NCBI GenBank assembly: GCA_036741355.1
Contig: DAINSK010000001.1
Coordinates: forward strand, 186,001-250,000
From: JBBRGK01 sp036741355
Lineage (GTDB): Bacteria > Chloroflexota > Dehalococcoidia > CAUJGQ01
DNA: 64,000 nucleotides
Direction of reading: 5' to 3'
Part shown: positions 1 through 9,393 of the stretch, in pieces
Layout of the letters: each line of letters starts with the position of its first letter
Position numbering within the stretch: position 1 is the stretch's first letter
Position numbers and translations under genes: made by a program
Notes under the pieces: model-generated
The model's database searches: none
Told to the model about the DNA's origin: nothing
Seen by the model: only the letters and a program-made list of their open reading frames with translations

Positions 1-261
1 CCGCCTGCCGCGGGCCTGCCGGCTATTCTCGTTCCCGGCAGCTTTGCCGGCGCCCACCAGCGGCATAACGCTTCGTACATGGCCTCACGCGGCGCCGCGG
101 TAATTCTCGCGGAGAAACGATTGTGCGAGCTTGGGGACCTCGCCGTCGCCCTTCTGACCGACAAAGATCGGCTCGCGAACATGAAAGCAGCTGCGACGGC
201 GCTTGCCCGACCTGACGCTGCCCTTCGGATCGCCGACGTCGTGCTCGAGGCGGTCGCCTAA
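1..261 (+). CDS. murG: MurG C-terminal part (partial, cut by window start)
   Basis: Open from the first base in frame 1, so the gene starts outside the window. The visible 86 residues contain PAILVP, then HQRHNASYMA and GAAVIL, the C-terminal UDP-GlcNAc-binding half of MurG. This membrane-associated glycosyltransferase adds GlcNAc to lipid I to make lipid II. Its stop codon shares one base with the murC start. The family assignment also rests on the gene order, murG directly before murC as in many division and cell-wall clusters. Confidence 0.85.
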   Translation, partial: PPAAGLPAILVPGSFAGAHQRHNASYMASRGAAVILAEKRLCELGDLAVALLTDKDRLANMKAAATALARPDAALRIADVVLEAVA

Positions 262-1661
262 TGGTGGAACGGCGCATCGAGCTTTCACGCCTCAAGCGCG
301 TACACCTGGTCGGGATCGGCGGCATGCACATGTCGGCGATCGCCAGCATTTTGTTGTCGGGCGGTGTGACCGTAACCGGATCCGATATCGCTCCATCGCC
401 ATTCACCGAGCGGTTGGAGCGCGAAGGCGCCACCGTCTACCCGAGGCACGACGCGGCTAATCTGGGCGATCCCGACCTCGTGGTCGCGACGGTCGCTGCA
501 AAGGAGACAAACCCCGAAATCCTCGCGGCGCGGGAACGAAAGATCCCGGTGGTAATCCGCGCGGAAATGGTCGCGGCACTCATGGAGGGACGGATCGCCG
601 TGTGCGTCGCCGGAACCCATGGCAAGACCACGACATCGAGCTTGCTTGCCTACGCGCTTCGCGAGGCCGGTCGTGACCCAACCTACCTGCTCGGCGGCGA
701 CTCGGTGGATCTGGGCCGCAACGCTGCCCCCGGTAACGGACCTGAGATCGTGGTTGAAGCCGACGAATATGCGGAGGCGTTCCTGCACTACTCGCCAGAC
801 ATCGCACTCGTCACCAACGTCGAGGTGGACCATCTCGACTACTACCGCACCGAAGAACGACTTTTCGGTGCGTTTGCCGCCTTTATGGCACGGGTGCGAC
901 CCGATGGGACGCTGATCGTGTGCGCCGACAGTCCGCGACTGGTCGAACTAGTCGAGCGCTCGACGAACGGGTCGCAGCCGCCTGTTCGAGCACGGATAGA
1001 GTCGTATGCGCTGGATCGGGTGGCTGACTGGACGGCGCGCATCGTGGAGGGCGGTGCACACCAGGTGTTTTCGGTGGAGCGAGAAGGACAGCCCTTTGGA
1101 GTTTTCACGACGCCGCTGGCGGGCCGCCACAATGTCAGTAACTGCCTGGGTGCCATTGCCACGCTGCACACGTTGGGCATTGACCTACCCGACATGCAAC
1201 GGACCATCGCGGGGTTCCATGGTGCTCGGCGGCGGTTCGAGCACGTCGGCGAGGTAAGAGGCGTTACGATCATGGACGACTACGCCCACCATCCCACCGA
1301 GATCGCCGTGAATATTGCAGCCGCGCGTGACCGCTTTCCTGGACGCCGGTTGGTGATCGTCTTTCAACCGCACACGTTCAGCCGGACCAGTTACCTATTC
1401 GACGGTTTCCGTTCCTGCTTCGACGGCGCGGATAAGGTTCTGCTGCTGCAGACGTATGCCGCGCGTGAGAACGCAGGTGCCGGCATGGATGCGCACCAGC
1501 TTGCGGACGCCATGTCGCCACGGCCGGATGTCGCGGAGGATCTCAATGAAGCAGTTAGCTGGCTGGGAGCCAACACCCGACGTGGGGACGTCGTATTCAC
1601 AATGGGGGCCGGCACCGTTGACGCGGTCGGAAAAGCATTCACAGGGTCGGCGCCGGTATGA
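261..1661 (+). CDS. murC: UDP-N-acetylmuramate--L-alanine ligase
   Basis: Cytoplasmic Mur ligase that joins L-alanine to UDP-MurNAc using ATP. The 466-residue product has the N-terminal glycine-rich nucleotide loop HLVGIGGMHMSAIA (about 15-28), the ATP-binding P-loop GTHGKTTT (118-125), the central-domain signature TNVEVDHLDYY, and the C-terminal MDDYAHHPTEI motif typical of MurC. Length is normal for the family. It is translationally coupled on both sides: the start overlaps the murG stop by one base, and the stop overlaps the murB start in an ATGA. Confidence 0.96.
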   Translation: MVERRIELSRLKRVHLVGIGGMHMSAIASILLSGGVTVTGSDIAPSPFTERLEREGATVYPRHDAANLGDPDLVVATVAAKETNPEILAARERKIPVVIRAEMVAALMEGRIAVCVAGTHGKTTTSSLLAYALREAGRDPTYLLGGDSVDLGRNAAPGNGPEIVVEADEYAEAFLHYSPDIALVTNVEVDHLDYYRTEERLFGAFAAFMARVRPDGTLIVCADSPRLVELVERSTNGSQPPVRARIESYALDRVADWTARIVEGGAHQVFSVEREGQPFGVFTTPLAGRHNVSNCLGAIATLHTLGIDLPDMQRTIAGFHGARRRFEHVGEVRGVTIMDDYAHHPTEIAVNIAAARDRFPGRRLVIVFQPHTFSRTSYLFDGFRSCFDGADKVLLLQTYAARENAGAGMDAHQLADAMSPRPDVAEDLNEAVSWLGANTRRGDVVFTMGAGTVDAVGKAFTGSAPV

Positions 1662-2602
1662 CGAAGATAGCCGCCGGCCGGCTCGACCGCCTGGCAAAAG
1701 AGCTGAACCCTCTTGGCGGTCTGCAGCGCGACGAGCCGTTGGCGCGGCACACGACCTTCGGCATCGGCGGTCCGGCCGACCTCTATTTCAAAGCGACCAG
1801 CAGCGACATACTGACTGCTGCTGCCCGGGCGGCGCGCCGCGCCGGCGTGCCGCACTTCGTGTTCGGCTCCGGCAGCAACATCCTGGTGGGAGACGCGGGA
1901 TGTCGCGGCCTCGTGATCGAGAACGACGCTAAACAGATCGAAGGGCCGACACCCGACGGGCACGGTCAAGGATGCGTCCGGGGTGAGAGCGGCGCCAGCT
2001 TTGCCGCCACAGCCCGCCGTCTGTGCCGGCAAGGGTTCTGGGGCCTCGAATGGGCCGTCGGCATTCCCGGGACCTTGGGAGGCGCCGTGGTCTACAATGC
2101 CGGCGCCTATGGTGGCTGCCTGGCGGATGTGTTGCGTGAAATCGACCTGCTCGAACCGGATGACACCCGGCGAGTCATGGCGGCTTCGGAGCTTTCGCTC
2201 GAGTATCGTGGCAGCGTGTTCACACGCGGACTGCTACGCGATCGCACGATCGTATCGGTAACGTTCGACGTGCGACAGGGAGATCCTGCCGAGATCATGG
2301 CCCATGTTGCCAAACTCGACGAAAAGCGGATCGCCACACAGCCTCGCGGCCGGAACGCCGGATCGATCTTCAAGAACCCTCCGGAGCATCCGGCCTGGTG
2401 GCTGATTGACCAGGTTGGGCTGCGCGGCGCCCGCATCGGCGACGCGGAGATATCCGCCAAGCATGCCAACTTCTTTTCCAACGTCGGGCAGGCGAAAGCG
2501 TGCGAAATCAAACAACTGATGGACCTTGCGAGCGGGCTCGTACGAGAGCGGTTCGGCATCGAGTTGCATGCCGAAGTCGCGCTGGTCGGCGAGGGTTTCT
2601 GA
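1658..2602 (+). CDS. murB: UDP-N-acetylenolpyruvoylglucosamine reductase
   Basis: FAD-dependent reductase that makes UDP-MurNAc from the enolpyruvyl intermediate, the step before MurC. The 314-residue protein shows the FAD-binding segments RHTTFGIGGPADLYF and FGSGSNILVGDAG, the loop GIPGTLGGAVVYNAGAYGG, the catalytic-serine region GRNAGSIFKNP, and a C-terminal HAEVALVGEGF holding the conserved glutamate. Placement between murC and ftsQ fits a division and cell-wall operon. The start overlaps murC by four bases. Confidence 0.95.
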   Translation: MTKIAAGRLDRLAKELNPLGGLQRDEPLARHTTFGIGGPADLYFKATSSDILTAAARAARRAGVPHFVFGSGSNILVGDAGCRGLVIENDAKQIEGPTPDGHGQGCVRGESGASFAATARRLCRQGFWGLEWAVGIPGTLGGAVVYNAGAYGGCLADVLREIDLLEPDDTRRVMAASELSLEYRGSVFTRGLLRDRTIVSVTFDVRQGDPAEIMAHVAKLDEKRIATQPRGRNAGSIFKNPPEHPAWWLIDQVGLRGARIGDAEISAKHANFFSNVGQAKACEIKQLMDLASGLVRERFGIELHAEVALVGEGF

Positions 2603-2603
2603 T

Positions 2604-3389
2604 ATGGCGGAGCGAATGCGACGACGACCCGGTCGCGGTCAGCGAGCGGCATATCTACCTCCGAGGCATCACAACCAGCACCGCCACCCATTCACTCGTG
2701 GGACGTTCACTGCGGTAGTGCTGTTACTGCTGGCAACCGGCTGCGGTTACGGTGGATGGCGGTTATACAATTCCGGCTGGCTCATCATCCAAAAGGTTCA
2801 AGTCGAAGGCGCGTCGACGGTCAGCGAAGACGACATACGCGAAGCGGCTGCCCTTCAAGGCCAACAAATTCTCAACGTGAATACAGGCGCGGCAGCGGCG
2901 CGTGTGAATGCGCTGGCATGGGTCCAAACTGCTTCAGTAGAGCGCCACTTTCTAAACTCGATAACCATCCGGATCGTCGAACGCACACCCATCGGCGTTT
3001 GGCGGGTAGGGGCCGACAGCTACCTCGTCGATGGCGAAGGCGTCGTCATCGAGGCTGCAACTGACTTCGGCGATCTGCCGATTGTCGACGCGACGCAGTC
3101 AGGTTTCGACGTGCGACCAGGTGACCACGTGGAAGGCGACTCGTTGCGCACCGCCCAACAGGTACTTACGCTCGCGTCTAAAATCTCCGGTCAAACAATC
3201 GCGGCATTTACTTACGACAAAGATAACGGCTTGACCGCTGTGACCAGCACCGGCACACGAGTTCTTCTGGGCGACGGGCAAAATCTGGACTACAAGCTTG
3301 CCGTGTGGCAGGCGATTGCGAGTAAAGTCAATCCCGACGACATTCATGAGCTAGACCTTCGGTATGGCAACCGACCATTCTACCGATAA
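2604..3389 (+). CDS. ftsQ: Cell division protein FtsQ/DivIB
   Basis: Single-pass membrane protein of the divisome. The reading frame stays open further upstream inside murB, but the ATG one base after the murB stop gives 261 residues with a short basic cytoplasmic tail, one transmembrane helix (about 35-55, ending GGWRLY) and a POTRA domain starting IIQKVQVEGASTVSEDDI. The FtsQ-type beta domain follows (VERTPIGVWRVG, YLVDGEGVV). The sequence is poorly conserved, as is usual for FtsQ. Identity rests on architecture plus position between murB and ftsA. Confidence 0.88.
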   Translation: MAERMRRRPGRGQRAAYLPPRHHNQHRHPFTRGTFTAVVLLLLATGCGYGGWRLYNSGWLIIQKVQVEGASTVSEDDIREAAALQGQQILNVNTGAAAARVNALAWVQTASVERHFLNSITIRIVERTPIGVWRVGADSYLVDGEGVVIEAATDFGDLPIVDATQSGFDVRPGDHVEGDSLRTAQQVLTLASKISGQTIAAFTYDKDNGLTAVTSTGTRVLLGDGQNLDYKLAVWQAIASKVNPDDIHELDLRYGNRPFYR

Positions 3390-3424
3390 ACGGACTCGGT
3401 ACCACTAAACGCAGGAGACGGACC

Positions 3425-4669
3425 GTGTCACGCAGAGGAACGTTTGCCGCGATCGACGTTGGAACCACAAAGGTTTGCACGATTGTAGGCGACGCCGACC
3501 GTGATGGAGGACCGCGTGTCTTGGGCGTGGGAGTCGTGCCTTCTTCCGGCCTCACCAAAGGCATGGTCGAGAATATACACGACGCGACCGAGGCAATTCG
3601 CGTTTCCGTGGAAAAGGCCGAGCGTTCGAGCGGCCAGCGAGTCACGTCCGCACACGTTGGCATCGCGGGCGCCCACATCAGTTCACTCAACAATCGGGGG
3701 ATTGCCGCGATCGCTGATCGGGATCACGCGATCAGCAACGACGACGTGGACCGCGCCCTGGACGGTGCCCGCGGGCTCAGCATTCCCACCAACCGCGAGG
3801 TTCTGCACGTCATTCCTCGCTACTACGTGGTAGATGGACAGGACAACGTATCCGACCCGGTCGGCATGTACGGACAGCGTCTCGACGTCGAGACCCATAT
3901 CATCACCGGTGCGGTATCGGCGATGCGCAACCTGACAAAGTGCGTCGAGGGGGCCGGCATCGAAGTGGACGCACTCGTTTTGGAACCGCTCGCCAGCGCT
4001 GAGGCCGTGCTGCTGGACGAAGAGCGCCGGCAGGGCGTCGTACTCGTAGATATTGGCGGCGGGACGACCGATGTCGGTATCTTCGTCGATGGCTCGGTGT
4101 TCCATACGGCCGTCATTCCTGTCGGCGGATATCACCTAACGCACGACCTCGTTGTGGGACTCCGCGTACCTTTCGACTCGGCCGAAGCGGCGAAAGCACA
4201 GTACGGCAATGCGTTACCGAGCAATGTTCGCGCCGACGAAATGATCGACCTCGATGCGTTCGGCGGAGATGGCCGGATGCACGTTCATCGGCAGAGACTA
4301 TGCGAAATCCTCCAGGCGCGCACTGAAGAGATCCTGGAGATGGTCCTAACCGAAGTGCACCGCGCCGGTTACGACGAGATGGTTTCCGCCGGCCTCGTGC
4401 TCACCGGCGGCAGTTCTAACCTGACGGGAATAGCTGACCTTGCGAGGCAGGTACTCAATATGCCCGTTCGGATAGGTATGCCATCAGGCGTGTATGGGCT
4501 TGTAGAAACTATTTCAAATCCTGCATACGCCACCAGTGTTGGTCTGCTACACTGGGCCATGCGCGACGGCGGGCAGTATACCCATCCGGCCCAGGTCGGT
4601 CCTCGAATGGCCATGCCGGAGTGGATGAAGGGGTTCCGTAAACTGATACGGGGCTTTCTGCCAGAGTAG
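3425..4669 (+). CDS. ftsA: Cell division protein FtsA
   Basis: Actin-like ATPase that tethers FtsZ to the membrane and recruits divisome proteins. The 414-residue product has the actin-fold phosphate loops AAIDVGTTKVCTIVGD (N-terminal) and DIGGGTTDVGIF (middle), and LVLTGGSSNLTGI near the end. It finishes with a short basic amphipathic tail, WMKGFRKLIRGFLPE, the usual membrane-targeting helix. The start is GTG, with AGGAG seven bases upstream (3413-3417). ftsZ follows after a gap of about 85 bases. Confidence 0.96.
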   Translation: MSRRGTFAAIDVGTTKVCTIVGDADRDGGPRVLGVGVVPSSGLTKGMVENIHDATEAIRVSVEKAERSSGQRVTSAHVGIAGAHISSLNNRGIAAIADRDHAISNDDVDRALDGARGLSIPTNREVLHVIPRYYVVDGQDNVSDPVGMYGQRLDVETHIITGAVSAMRNLTKCVEGAGIEVDALVLEPLASAEAVLLDEERRQGVVLVDIGGGTTDVGIFVDGSVFHTAVIPVGGYHLTHDLVVGLRVPFDSAEAAKAQYGNALPSNVRADEMIDLDAFGGDGRMHVHRQRLCEILQARTEEILEMVLTEVHRAGYDEMVSAGLVLTGGSSNLTGIADLARQVLNMPVRIGMPSGVYGLVETISNPAYATSVGLLHWAMRDGGQYTHPAQVGPRMAMPEWMKGFRKLIRGFLPE

Positions 4670-4691
4670 CGGTCGGTATTTTCCGTACCGC
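4669..4691 (+). other. Small hairpin between ftsA and ftsZ
   Basis: GCGGT and CGG on the left pair with CCG and ACCGC on the right around a TATTTT loop, immediately after the ftsA stop codon. There is no T-run after it. It could be an attenuating or processing hairpin setting the FtsA:FtsZ ratio. The stem is short and the role is inference only. Confidence 0.3.
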
Positions 4692-4754
4692 TGCTGTCTG
4701 CCGGTCGCGGCCACTGTCGGCGCAAGTCTGCTGAACCGCAGGAGTTTTGTAAAT

Positions 4755-6020
4755 ATGACATTCATGCCTCAACGGCCCGCGCCGCGCGAAAAGAGGACGG
4801 AGGAATCGATGAAGCAGGCAGCCAGAGCCGAAGTCGAAGGGCTTCCTCCTATCAAAGTAGTGGGCGTCGGCGGTGGTGGCTGCAACGCTGTGAATCGCAT
4901 GATCCAGGAACACATTTTTGGTGTTCAGTTCATCGCGGTGAACACCGACGCGCAGCAACTGATGCATTCCGATGCGCCGACAAAGATCCGCATTGGCGAC
5001 AAACTGACGCGCGGGCTGGGTGTCGGGGGAGACCCGACGATCGGGTTGCGCGCGGCTGAGGAAAGCCGCGAAGAGTTGCGCGAAGCGATCCGCGGCGCCG
5101 ACATGGTGTTCGTCACCGCGGGCATGGGCGGCGGCACCGGAACAGGGGCGGCGCCCGTCCTCGCCGAAGTGGCGAAGCAGGAAGGCGCGCTGACAATCGG
5201 CGTCGTTACTAAACCATTCAGCTTCGAGGGTTCGCGCCGCTTGAAGCAGGCCGAAGCAGGAATTCAAGCGCTGCGCGAAAAAGTCGATACGTTGATCGTG
5301 ATACCAAATGACCGCCTCCTTACCATGTGTGATAAACGCGTGACGGTGCAGGAGGCGTTCAAGGCCGCGGACGATGTCTTGCGCCAGGGTATCCGCGGTA
5401 TTTCAGAGATCATTACGCGGCCGGGCGAGGTCAATCTCGATTTCAACGACGTTCGCAAGGTAATGAGCGACGCCGGCCCGGCGCTGATGGCGATCGGTCA
5501 TGGCAGCGGCGAGAACCGCGCGGTGGAAGCAGCCCGTCAGGCCATCCAAAGCCCGCTATTGGACGTAAGCATCAACGGCGCCCGTGGTGTCCTGTTCAAC
5601 GTTACCGGGCCGCGGGACCTGATGTTGCATGAGCTCAATCAGGCAGCCCAGATAATCGCCGATGTGGTCGACGCCGACGCCGAGATCATCTTCGGCACGG
5701 TCGTAGATGAGACGATGGGCGACGAGGTCAAGATTACTGTCATCGCGACCGGTTTTCCCGACCAGGACGAAATGGCTGACGCGCTGGCAGATATTCGACC
5801 GCTGGGATCGGCAGCGGGAGCGCAGCGCGACGGTTCGTTGCCGTCCGACCAGGTTCAAAATCCATTACCTCCGCTGCGAACGCTGCGCGCGGAGCCGCCG
5901 GTCCCACCAAGCACGCCAACGCCGGGCACCGCGCGACCGGGCCTTCGGCCCGATTCGCTCCCAGGCGGCAACGACACCGACCTGCCTACCTTCCTCCGTC
6001 GTTCGATTACCTCGCGGTAG
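4755..6020 (+). CDS. ftsZ: Cell division protein FtsZ
   Basis: Tubulin-like GTPase forming the Z ring. The product shows VGVGGGGCNAVNRM, the tubulin signature GMGGGTGTGAAPV, the NDRLL segment and the GTPase T7-loop region. A low-complexity linker rich in Pro, Ala and Arg leads to a C-terminal tail ending DLPTFLRRSITSR, the FtsA-binding peptide. Two in-frame starts are plausible. The ATG used here has AGGAG ten bases upstream. A second ATG at 4809 has GGAGG five bases upstream and would remove 18 residues, giving a more typical N-terminus. Confidence 0.97.
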   Translation: MTFMPQRPAPREKRTEESMKQAARAEVEGLPPIKVVGVGGGGCNAVNRMIQEHIFGVQFIAVNTDAQQLMHSDAPTKIRIGDKLTRGLGVGGDPTIGLRAAEESREELREAIRGADMVFVTAGMGGGTGTGAAPVLAEVAKQEGALTIGVVTKPFSFEGSRRLKQAEAGIQALREKVDTLIVIPNDRLLTMCDKRVTVQEAFKAADDVLRQGIRGISEIITRPGEVNLDFNDVRKVMSDAGPALMAIGHGSGENRAVEAARQAIQSPLLDVSINGARGVLFNVTGPRDLMLHELNQAAQIIADVVDADAEIIFGTVVDETMGDEVKITVIATGFPDQDEMADALADIRPLGSAAGAQRDGSLPSDQVQNPLPPLRTLRAEPPVPPSTPTPGTARPGLRPDSLPGGNDTDLPTFLRRSITSR

Positions 6021-6043
6021 GATCCGCGCAGGTCCGTTCAGAA

Positions 6044-6079
6044 AATGGCCCGCTGTTCCAACGAAAATAGCGGGCCATT
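6044..6079 (+). terminator. Hairpin terminator after ftsZ
   Basis: A perfect 11-base inverted repeat, AATGGCCCGCT and AGCGGGCCATT, encloses a 14-base loop just downstream of the ftsZ stop and is followed by the T-rich CTTAT. It would close the murG-ftsZ transcription unit. The T-run is weak, so termination is likely but not certain. Confidence 0.6.
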
Positions 6080-6197
6080 CTTATGTCGCCTGCCTGCCAC
6101 CGACTTACCTTCTGTGGCTGTTATGTAATATGCCAAAATAAGCGCCTGACCCCATTGACGGATGGTCACCCCCGAGGCAAAATAGGACCCTACCGGT

Positions 6198-6213
6198 ACA
6201 ACATCTAGGGTCG
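6198..6213 (+). promoter_or_regulatory. Possible upstream NrdR box (weak)
   Basis: ACAACATCTAGGGTCG resembles the 16-base NrdR consensus (ACACWATATATWGTGT type) at about nine positions. Its centre lies about 30 bases before that of the better downstream box, close to the usual three helical turns separating paired NrdR boxes. Taken alone it would be unconvincing; the spacing is what makes it worth recording. Confidence 0.35.
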
Positions 6214-6227
6214 CAGGTTCAGTTAAA

Positions 6228-6243
6228 CCACCAGATATAGTGG
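6228..6243 (+). promoter_or_regulatory. Candidate NrdR box upstream of nrdR-nrdJ
   Basis: The core CCACCAGATATAGTGG is a near-palindrome (ACCAC and GTGGT arms) around ATAT and matches the NrdR-box consensus at about 11 of 16 positions. It ends 43 bases before the nrdR start codon. Autoregulation of nrdR together with the adjacent ribonucleotide reductase gene would be the expected use. Confidence 0.55.
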
Positions 6244-6286
6244 TTACCACACCCCCTGGACAGGCCCGACAGGATCCGGCCCGACC

Positions 6287-6874
6287 GTGCACTGCCCGTT
6301 CTGTGACTGCGAAGACTCTCGTGTAACCGACTCTCGGACCGTGGAAGCCGGCATCCGGCGCCGGCGGGAATGCCTGCGATGTAATGCGCGCTTCACCACC
6401 TATGAGCGCGTGGAGCGAGCCCAGATCTTGGTGGTCAAGAAGGACGGCAGACGCGAAGAGTTCCAGAGGGAAAAGGTTCTGACCGGCGTTCGCAAAGCGT
6501 GCGAAAAGCGACCCTTGGCAGCGAATGCGGATAACGCCTTGGTGGACAACGTCGAAACGGCGGTCCTCGGCACCGGCCGTGCGGAGGTTGACAGTTCATT
6601 TGTCGGCGAGCTCGTGATGCGGGGCCTGCGCGATCTCGATCAGATCGCGTACGTCCGTTTTGCGAGTGTTTACCGTTCCTTCGCCGATCTGGATTCCCTG
6701 CGGCAGGTGCTCGACGATCTCGATAACTCGCCCGGGCACACCAGACGGCCGCGCGAACAGTTAGCACTGTTGCCCGAGGAGGACCTGGATCTGCTCATCG
6801 ATCCGGGCCGGATCTTACCCATTCGCGCCGCTGCTGTTAGGCGGCCGGCGAGGCGGTTGCGCGGCCGCCAGTAG
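6287..6874 (+). CDS. nrdR: Transcriptional repressor NrdR
   Basis: Nucleotide-sensing repressor of ribonucleotide reductase genes. The GTG start gives MHCPFC, the canonical NrdR N-terminus. A zinc ribbon uses Cys3, Cys6, Cys29 and Cys32. An ATP-cone follows at about 46-136, including ILVVKKDGRREEF and RFASVYRSFADLDSL. At 195 residues it is about 40 longer than usual, because of an Arg/Pro/Leu-rich tail of unknown role. It sits directly upstream of nrdJ with a 39-base gap, and candidate NrdR boxes precede it. Confidence 0.93.
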   Translation: MHCPFCDCEDSRVTDSRTVEAGIRRRRECLRCNARFTTYERVERAQILVVKKDGRREEFQREKVLTGVRKACEKRPLAANADNALVDNVETAVLGTGRAEVDSSFVGELVMRGLRDLDQIAYVRFASVYRSFADLDSLRQVLDDLDNSPGHTRRPREQLALLPEEDLDLLIDPGRILPIRAAAVRRPARRLRGRQ

Positions 6875-6913
6875 TTCCGCACGGCGATCCAATTCAGCAT
6901 CCGGGAGTACGAC

Positions 6914-9349
6914 ATGGTTATCGAGACAACCTCCGCCACGGTCAACGGTTCGAGCGAACCGCCGCTCAACCTTTCCGAAAACGCGCGCATCGTGCTGGAG
7001 CGGCGATACCTGGCGAAGGACGACGCCGGAAACCTGTCCGAGACGCCCGAGGAGCTGTTCCGGCGCGTCGCGCGCAACCTCGCTCAGGCTGAACGACGCT
7101 ATGGCGCCAACGAGGCTCGCGTCGCCGAGGTCGAGAACCGGTTCTATCGAACGATGACGAACCTCGACTTTCTGCCAAACTCCCCTACGCTCGGCAATGC
7201 AGGACGCCAGTTACAGCAGCTCTCGGCGTGCTTCGTGCTGCCGGTAGAAGATTCGATCGACCAGATCTTCGAAACGATCAGGCATACCGCGCTCATCCAC
7301 CAAACCGGCGGTGGCACGGGCTTCGCCTTTTCCCGATTACGGCCGGAGGGTTCGATGGTCCGCAGTACGGCGGGCGTGGCGAGCGGACCCGTCTCGTTCA
7401 TGAAGGTGTTTGACGCATCGACGGAAGCCATCAAGCAGGGAGGAACACGGCGCGGGGCCAACATGGGCATCCTCGCCGTGGACCATCCCGACATTGAAAA
7501 GTTCATCGAGTGCAAGTCGGACATGGTGTCATGCACCAACTTCAACATATCCGTCGCCGTGACCGAAAAGTTCATGCAGGCGGCCGAGCGCGGAGAGGAT
7601 TACGAACTCCGTGACCCACACACCGGCCACGTGACGGGAACGAAGAATGCGGGCGAAATCTTCCGCAAACTGGTCGAGAACGCGTGGAAGAACGGCGACC
7701 CGGGAATCATCTTCGTCGACCGCATCAATGCGGGGACCGCGAACCCGGTTCCACCGCTTGGACCTATTGAAAGCACAAATCCGTGCGGTGAACAGCCACT
7801 CTATCCATACGACTCCTGCAACCTCGGTTCCATCAACCTGGCGAAGTTCGTGGTCAGGCACGGGCAGGGTTATGAGTTTGACTGGGACCGTTTGGCGGAG
7901 ATCGTCCCAGTCTGCGTGAACTTCTTGGATAACGTCATCGACATGAATAAGTACCCCATCCCGCAGATTCAGGATGTTTCGCACCGCATCCGCCGCATCG
8001 GGCTCGGCGTCATGGGGTTTGCCGACGCCTGCATGCGGCTCAACATCCCCTACGACTCGGAAGCAGCCGTGGAGTTCGCCGAACGGGTGATGGGATTCAT
8101 TGAGCAGCACGCGAATGCGGCGTCGATTCGGCTGGCCGAACAGCGTGGCGTATTTCCCGAGTGGGAGCGGTCGATCTTCAGCATGAGCGACCGCTATTCC
8201 GACCTCCCTCGCTACCGGAACTCGACCCGCACGACGATAGCTCCGACCGGAACGCTCAGCATCATTGCGAACTGTTCGGGTGGCGTGGAACCTGTATTCG
8301 CGCTGGCTTACACCCGCCAGCACTACCTCGACCGTACGGACCCGACGCGACCGACGAAGCTGACCGAGGCCAACGACTACTTCGAGGAGGTCGCGCAGCG
8401 CGAAGGGTTCTATTCGCAGCAATTGATGGATGACCTGGCATCTGGCGGACACCTGGCCGATCGGCCGGAGGTGCCGGACTGGGTCAAACGCGTCTTCGTA
8501 ACCGCTCACGACATCGCCCCAGAATGGCACGTTCGCATTCAGGCCGCTTTCCAACGGCACACCGATAACGCGGTCAGCAAGACGATCAACTTCTCCAACG
8601 ACGCCACCATAGAAGACGTGGCGCAGGCCTACCTGCTGGCCTACCGAGAGGGCTGTAAGGGAATCACGATTTACCGCGATGGTTCCCGTGAACTGCAGGT
8701 TTTGTCGCACGATGCAAAGGTCGACTCATCCCTACCCGAAGCGGAAACTGTGGCCCTCGACCCGGGCCGGCCCCAAAGGGAACGATTGCCGGACGAGCGT
8801 CCATCGATCACGCACAAGTTCACCGTCGGAGAGCAAGAGGGCTACCTCCATGTCGGCCTCTACCCGGACGGACGGCCCGGCGAAGTGTTCATCAAGGTTT
8901 CAAAGCAGGGCTCAACCGTCAGCGGACTGATGGACGCGATCGCGCTGCTCACGTCGATGGCACTGCAGTACGGGGTGCCAGTGACGACGCTCGCCGAAAA
9001 ACTGAAGGGCAGTCGCTTCGAGCCGTCGGGTTTGACCCGTAATCCCACCGTACCGACGGCAACATCGCTGGTAGATTATATATTCCGCTACCTCGAGCAG
9101 CGTTTCGTTACAGGCAGCCAGGCGCAGCTACCTATCTCTCAATCGACCTACCTGCCGGTTGCCGCGATCGACCACGCAACCGCCGTATTGGACGGCGAGG
9201 AAACCCCAGTCGAGACGACCAACGGCTATCACAAGAAAGGCGTCGAAGCAGTCATGTCGGGCGTAGGCTGCCCCGAGTGCGGCTCATTGCTGCACTACGC
9301 CGAGGGCTGCCTCATCTGCAGGGGCTGTGGATACACGAAGTGTGGTTAG
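6914..9349 (+). CDS. nrdJ: Vitamin B12-dependent (class II) ribonucleotide reductase
   Basis: Adenosylcobalamin-dependent enzyme that reduces ribonucleotides to deoxyribonucleotides without needing oxygen. The 811-residue product has SACFVLPV with the redox Cys106, the active-site pair Cys291/Glu293 in NPCGEQ, NLGSINLAKF, and PTGTLSIIANCSGGVEP. A C-terminal zinc-ribbon-like tail carries six cysteines in CPECG, CLICRGCGY and KCG, typical of NrdJ. Length is normal when the C-terminal domain is included. No class I or III enzyme is visible in the window, and no cobalamin riboswitch was recognised upstream. Confidence 0.95.
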   Translation: MVIETTSATVNGSSEPPLNLSENARIVLERRYLAKDDAGNLSETPEELFRRVARNLAQAERRYGANEARVAEVENRFYRTMTNLDFLPNSPTLGNAGRQLQQLSACFVLPVEDSIDQIFETIRHTALIHQTGGGTGFAFSRLRPEGSMVRSTAGVASGPVSFMKVFDASTEAIKQGGTRRGANMGILAVDHPDIEKFIECKSDMVSCTNFNISVAVTEKFMQAAERGEDYELRDPHTGHVTGTKNAGEIFRKLVENAWKNGDPGIIFVDRINAGTANPVPPLGPIESTNPCGEQPLYPYDSCNLGSINLAKFVVRHGQGYEFDWDRLAEIVPVCVNFLDNVIDMNKYPIPQIQDVSHRIRRIGLGVMGFADACMRLNIPYDSEAAVEFAERVMGFIEQHANAASIRLAEQRGVFPEWERSIFSMSDRYSDLPRYRNSTRTTIAPTGTLSIIANCSGGVEPVFALAYTRQHYLDRTDPTRPTKLTEANDYFEEVAQREGFYSQQLMDDLASGGHLADRPEVPDWVKRVFVTAHDIAPEWHVRIQAAFQRHTDNAVSKTINFSNDATIEDVAQAYLLAYREGCKGITIYRDGSRELQVLSHDAKVDSSLPEAETVALDPGRPQRERLPDERPSITHKFTVGEQEGYLHVGLYPDGRPGEVFIKVSKQGSTVSGLMDAIALLTSMALQYGVPVTTLAEKLKGSRFEPSGLTRNPTVPTATSLVDYIFRYLEQRFVTGSQAQLPISQSTYLPVAAIDHATAVLDGEETPVETTNGYHKKGVEAVMSGVGCPECGSLLHYAEGCLICRGCGYTKCG

Positions 9350-9393
9350 GAGAACGCCCAGGTTCGTCCTAGGGACTTTTGGTATGTACGATG

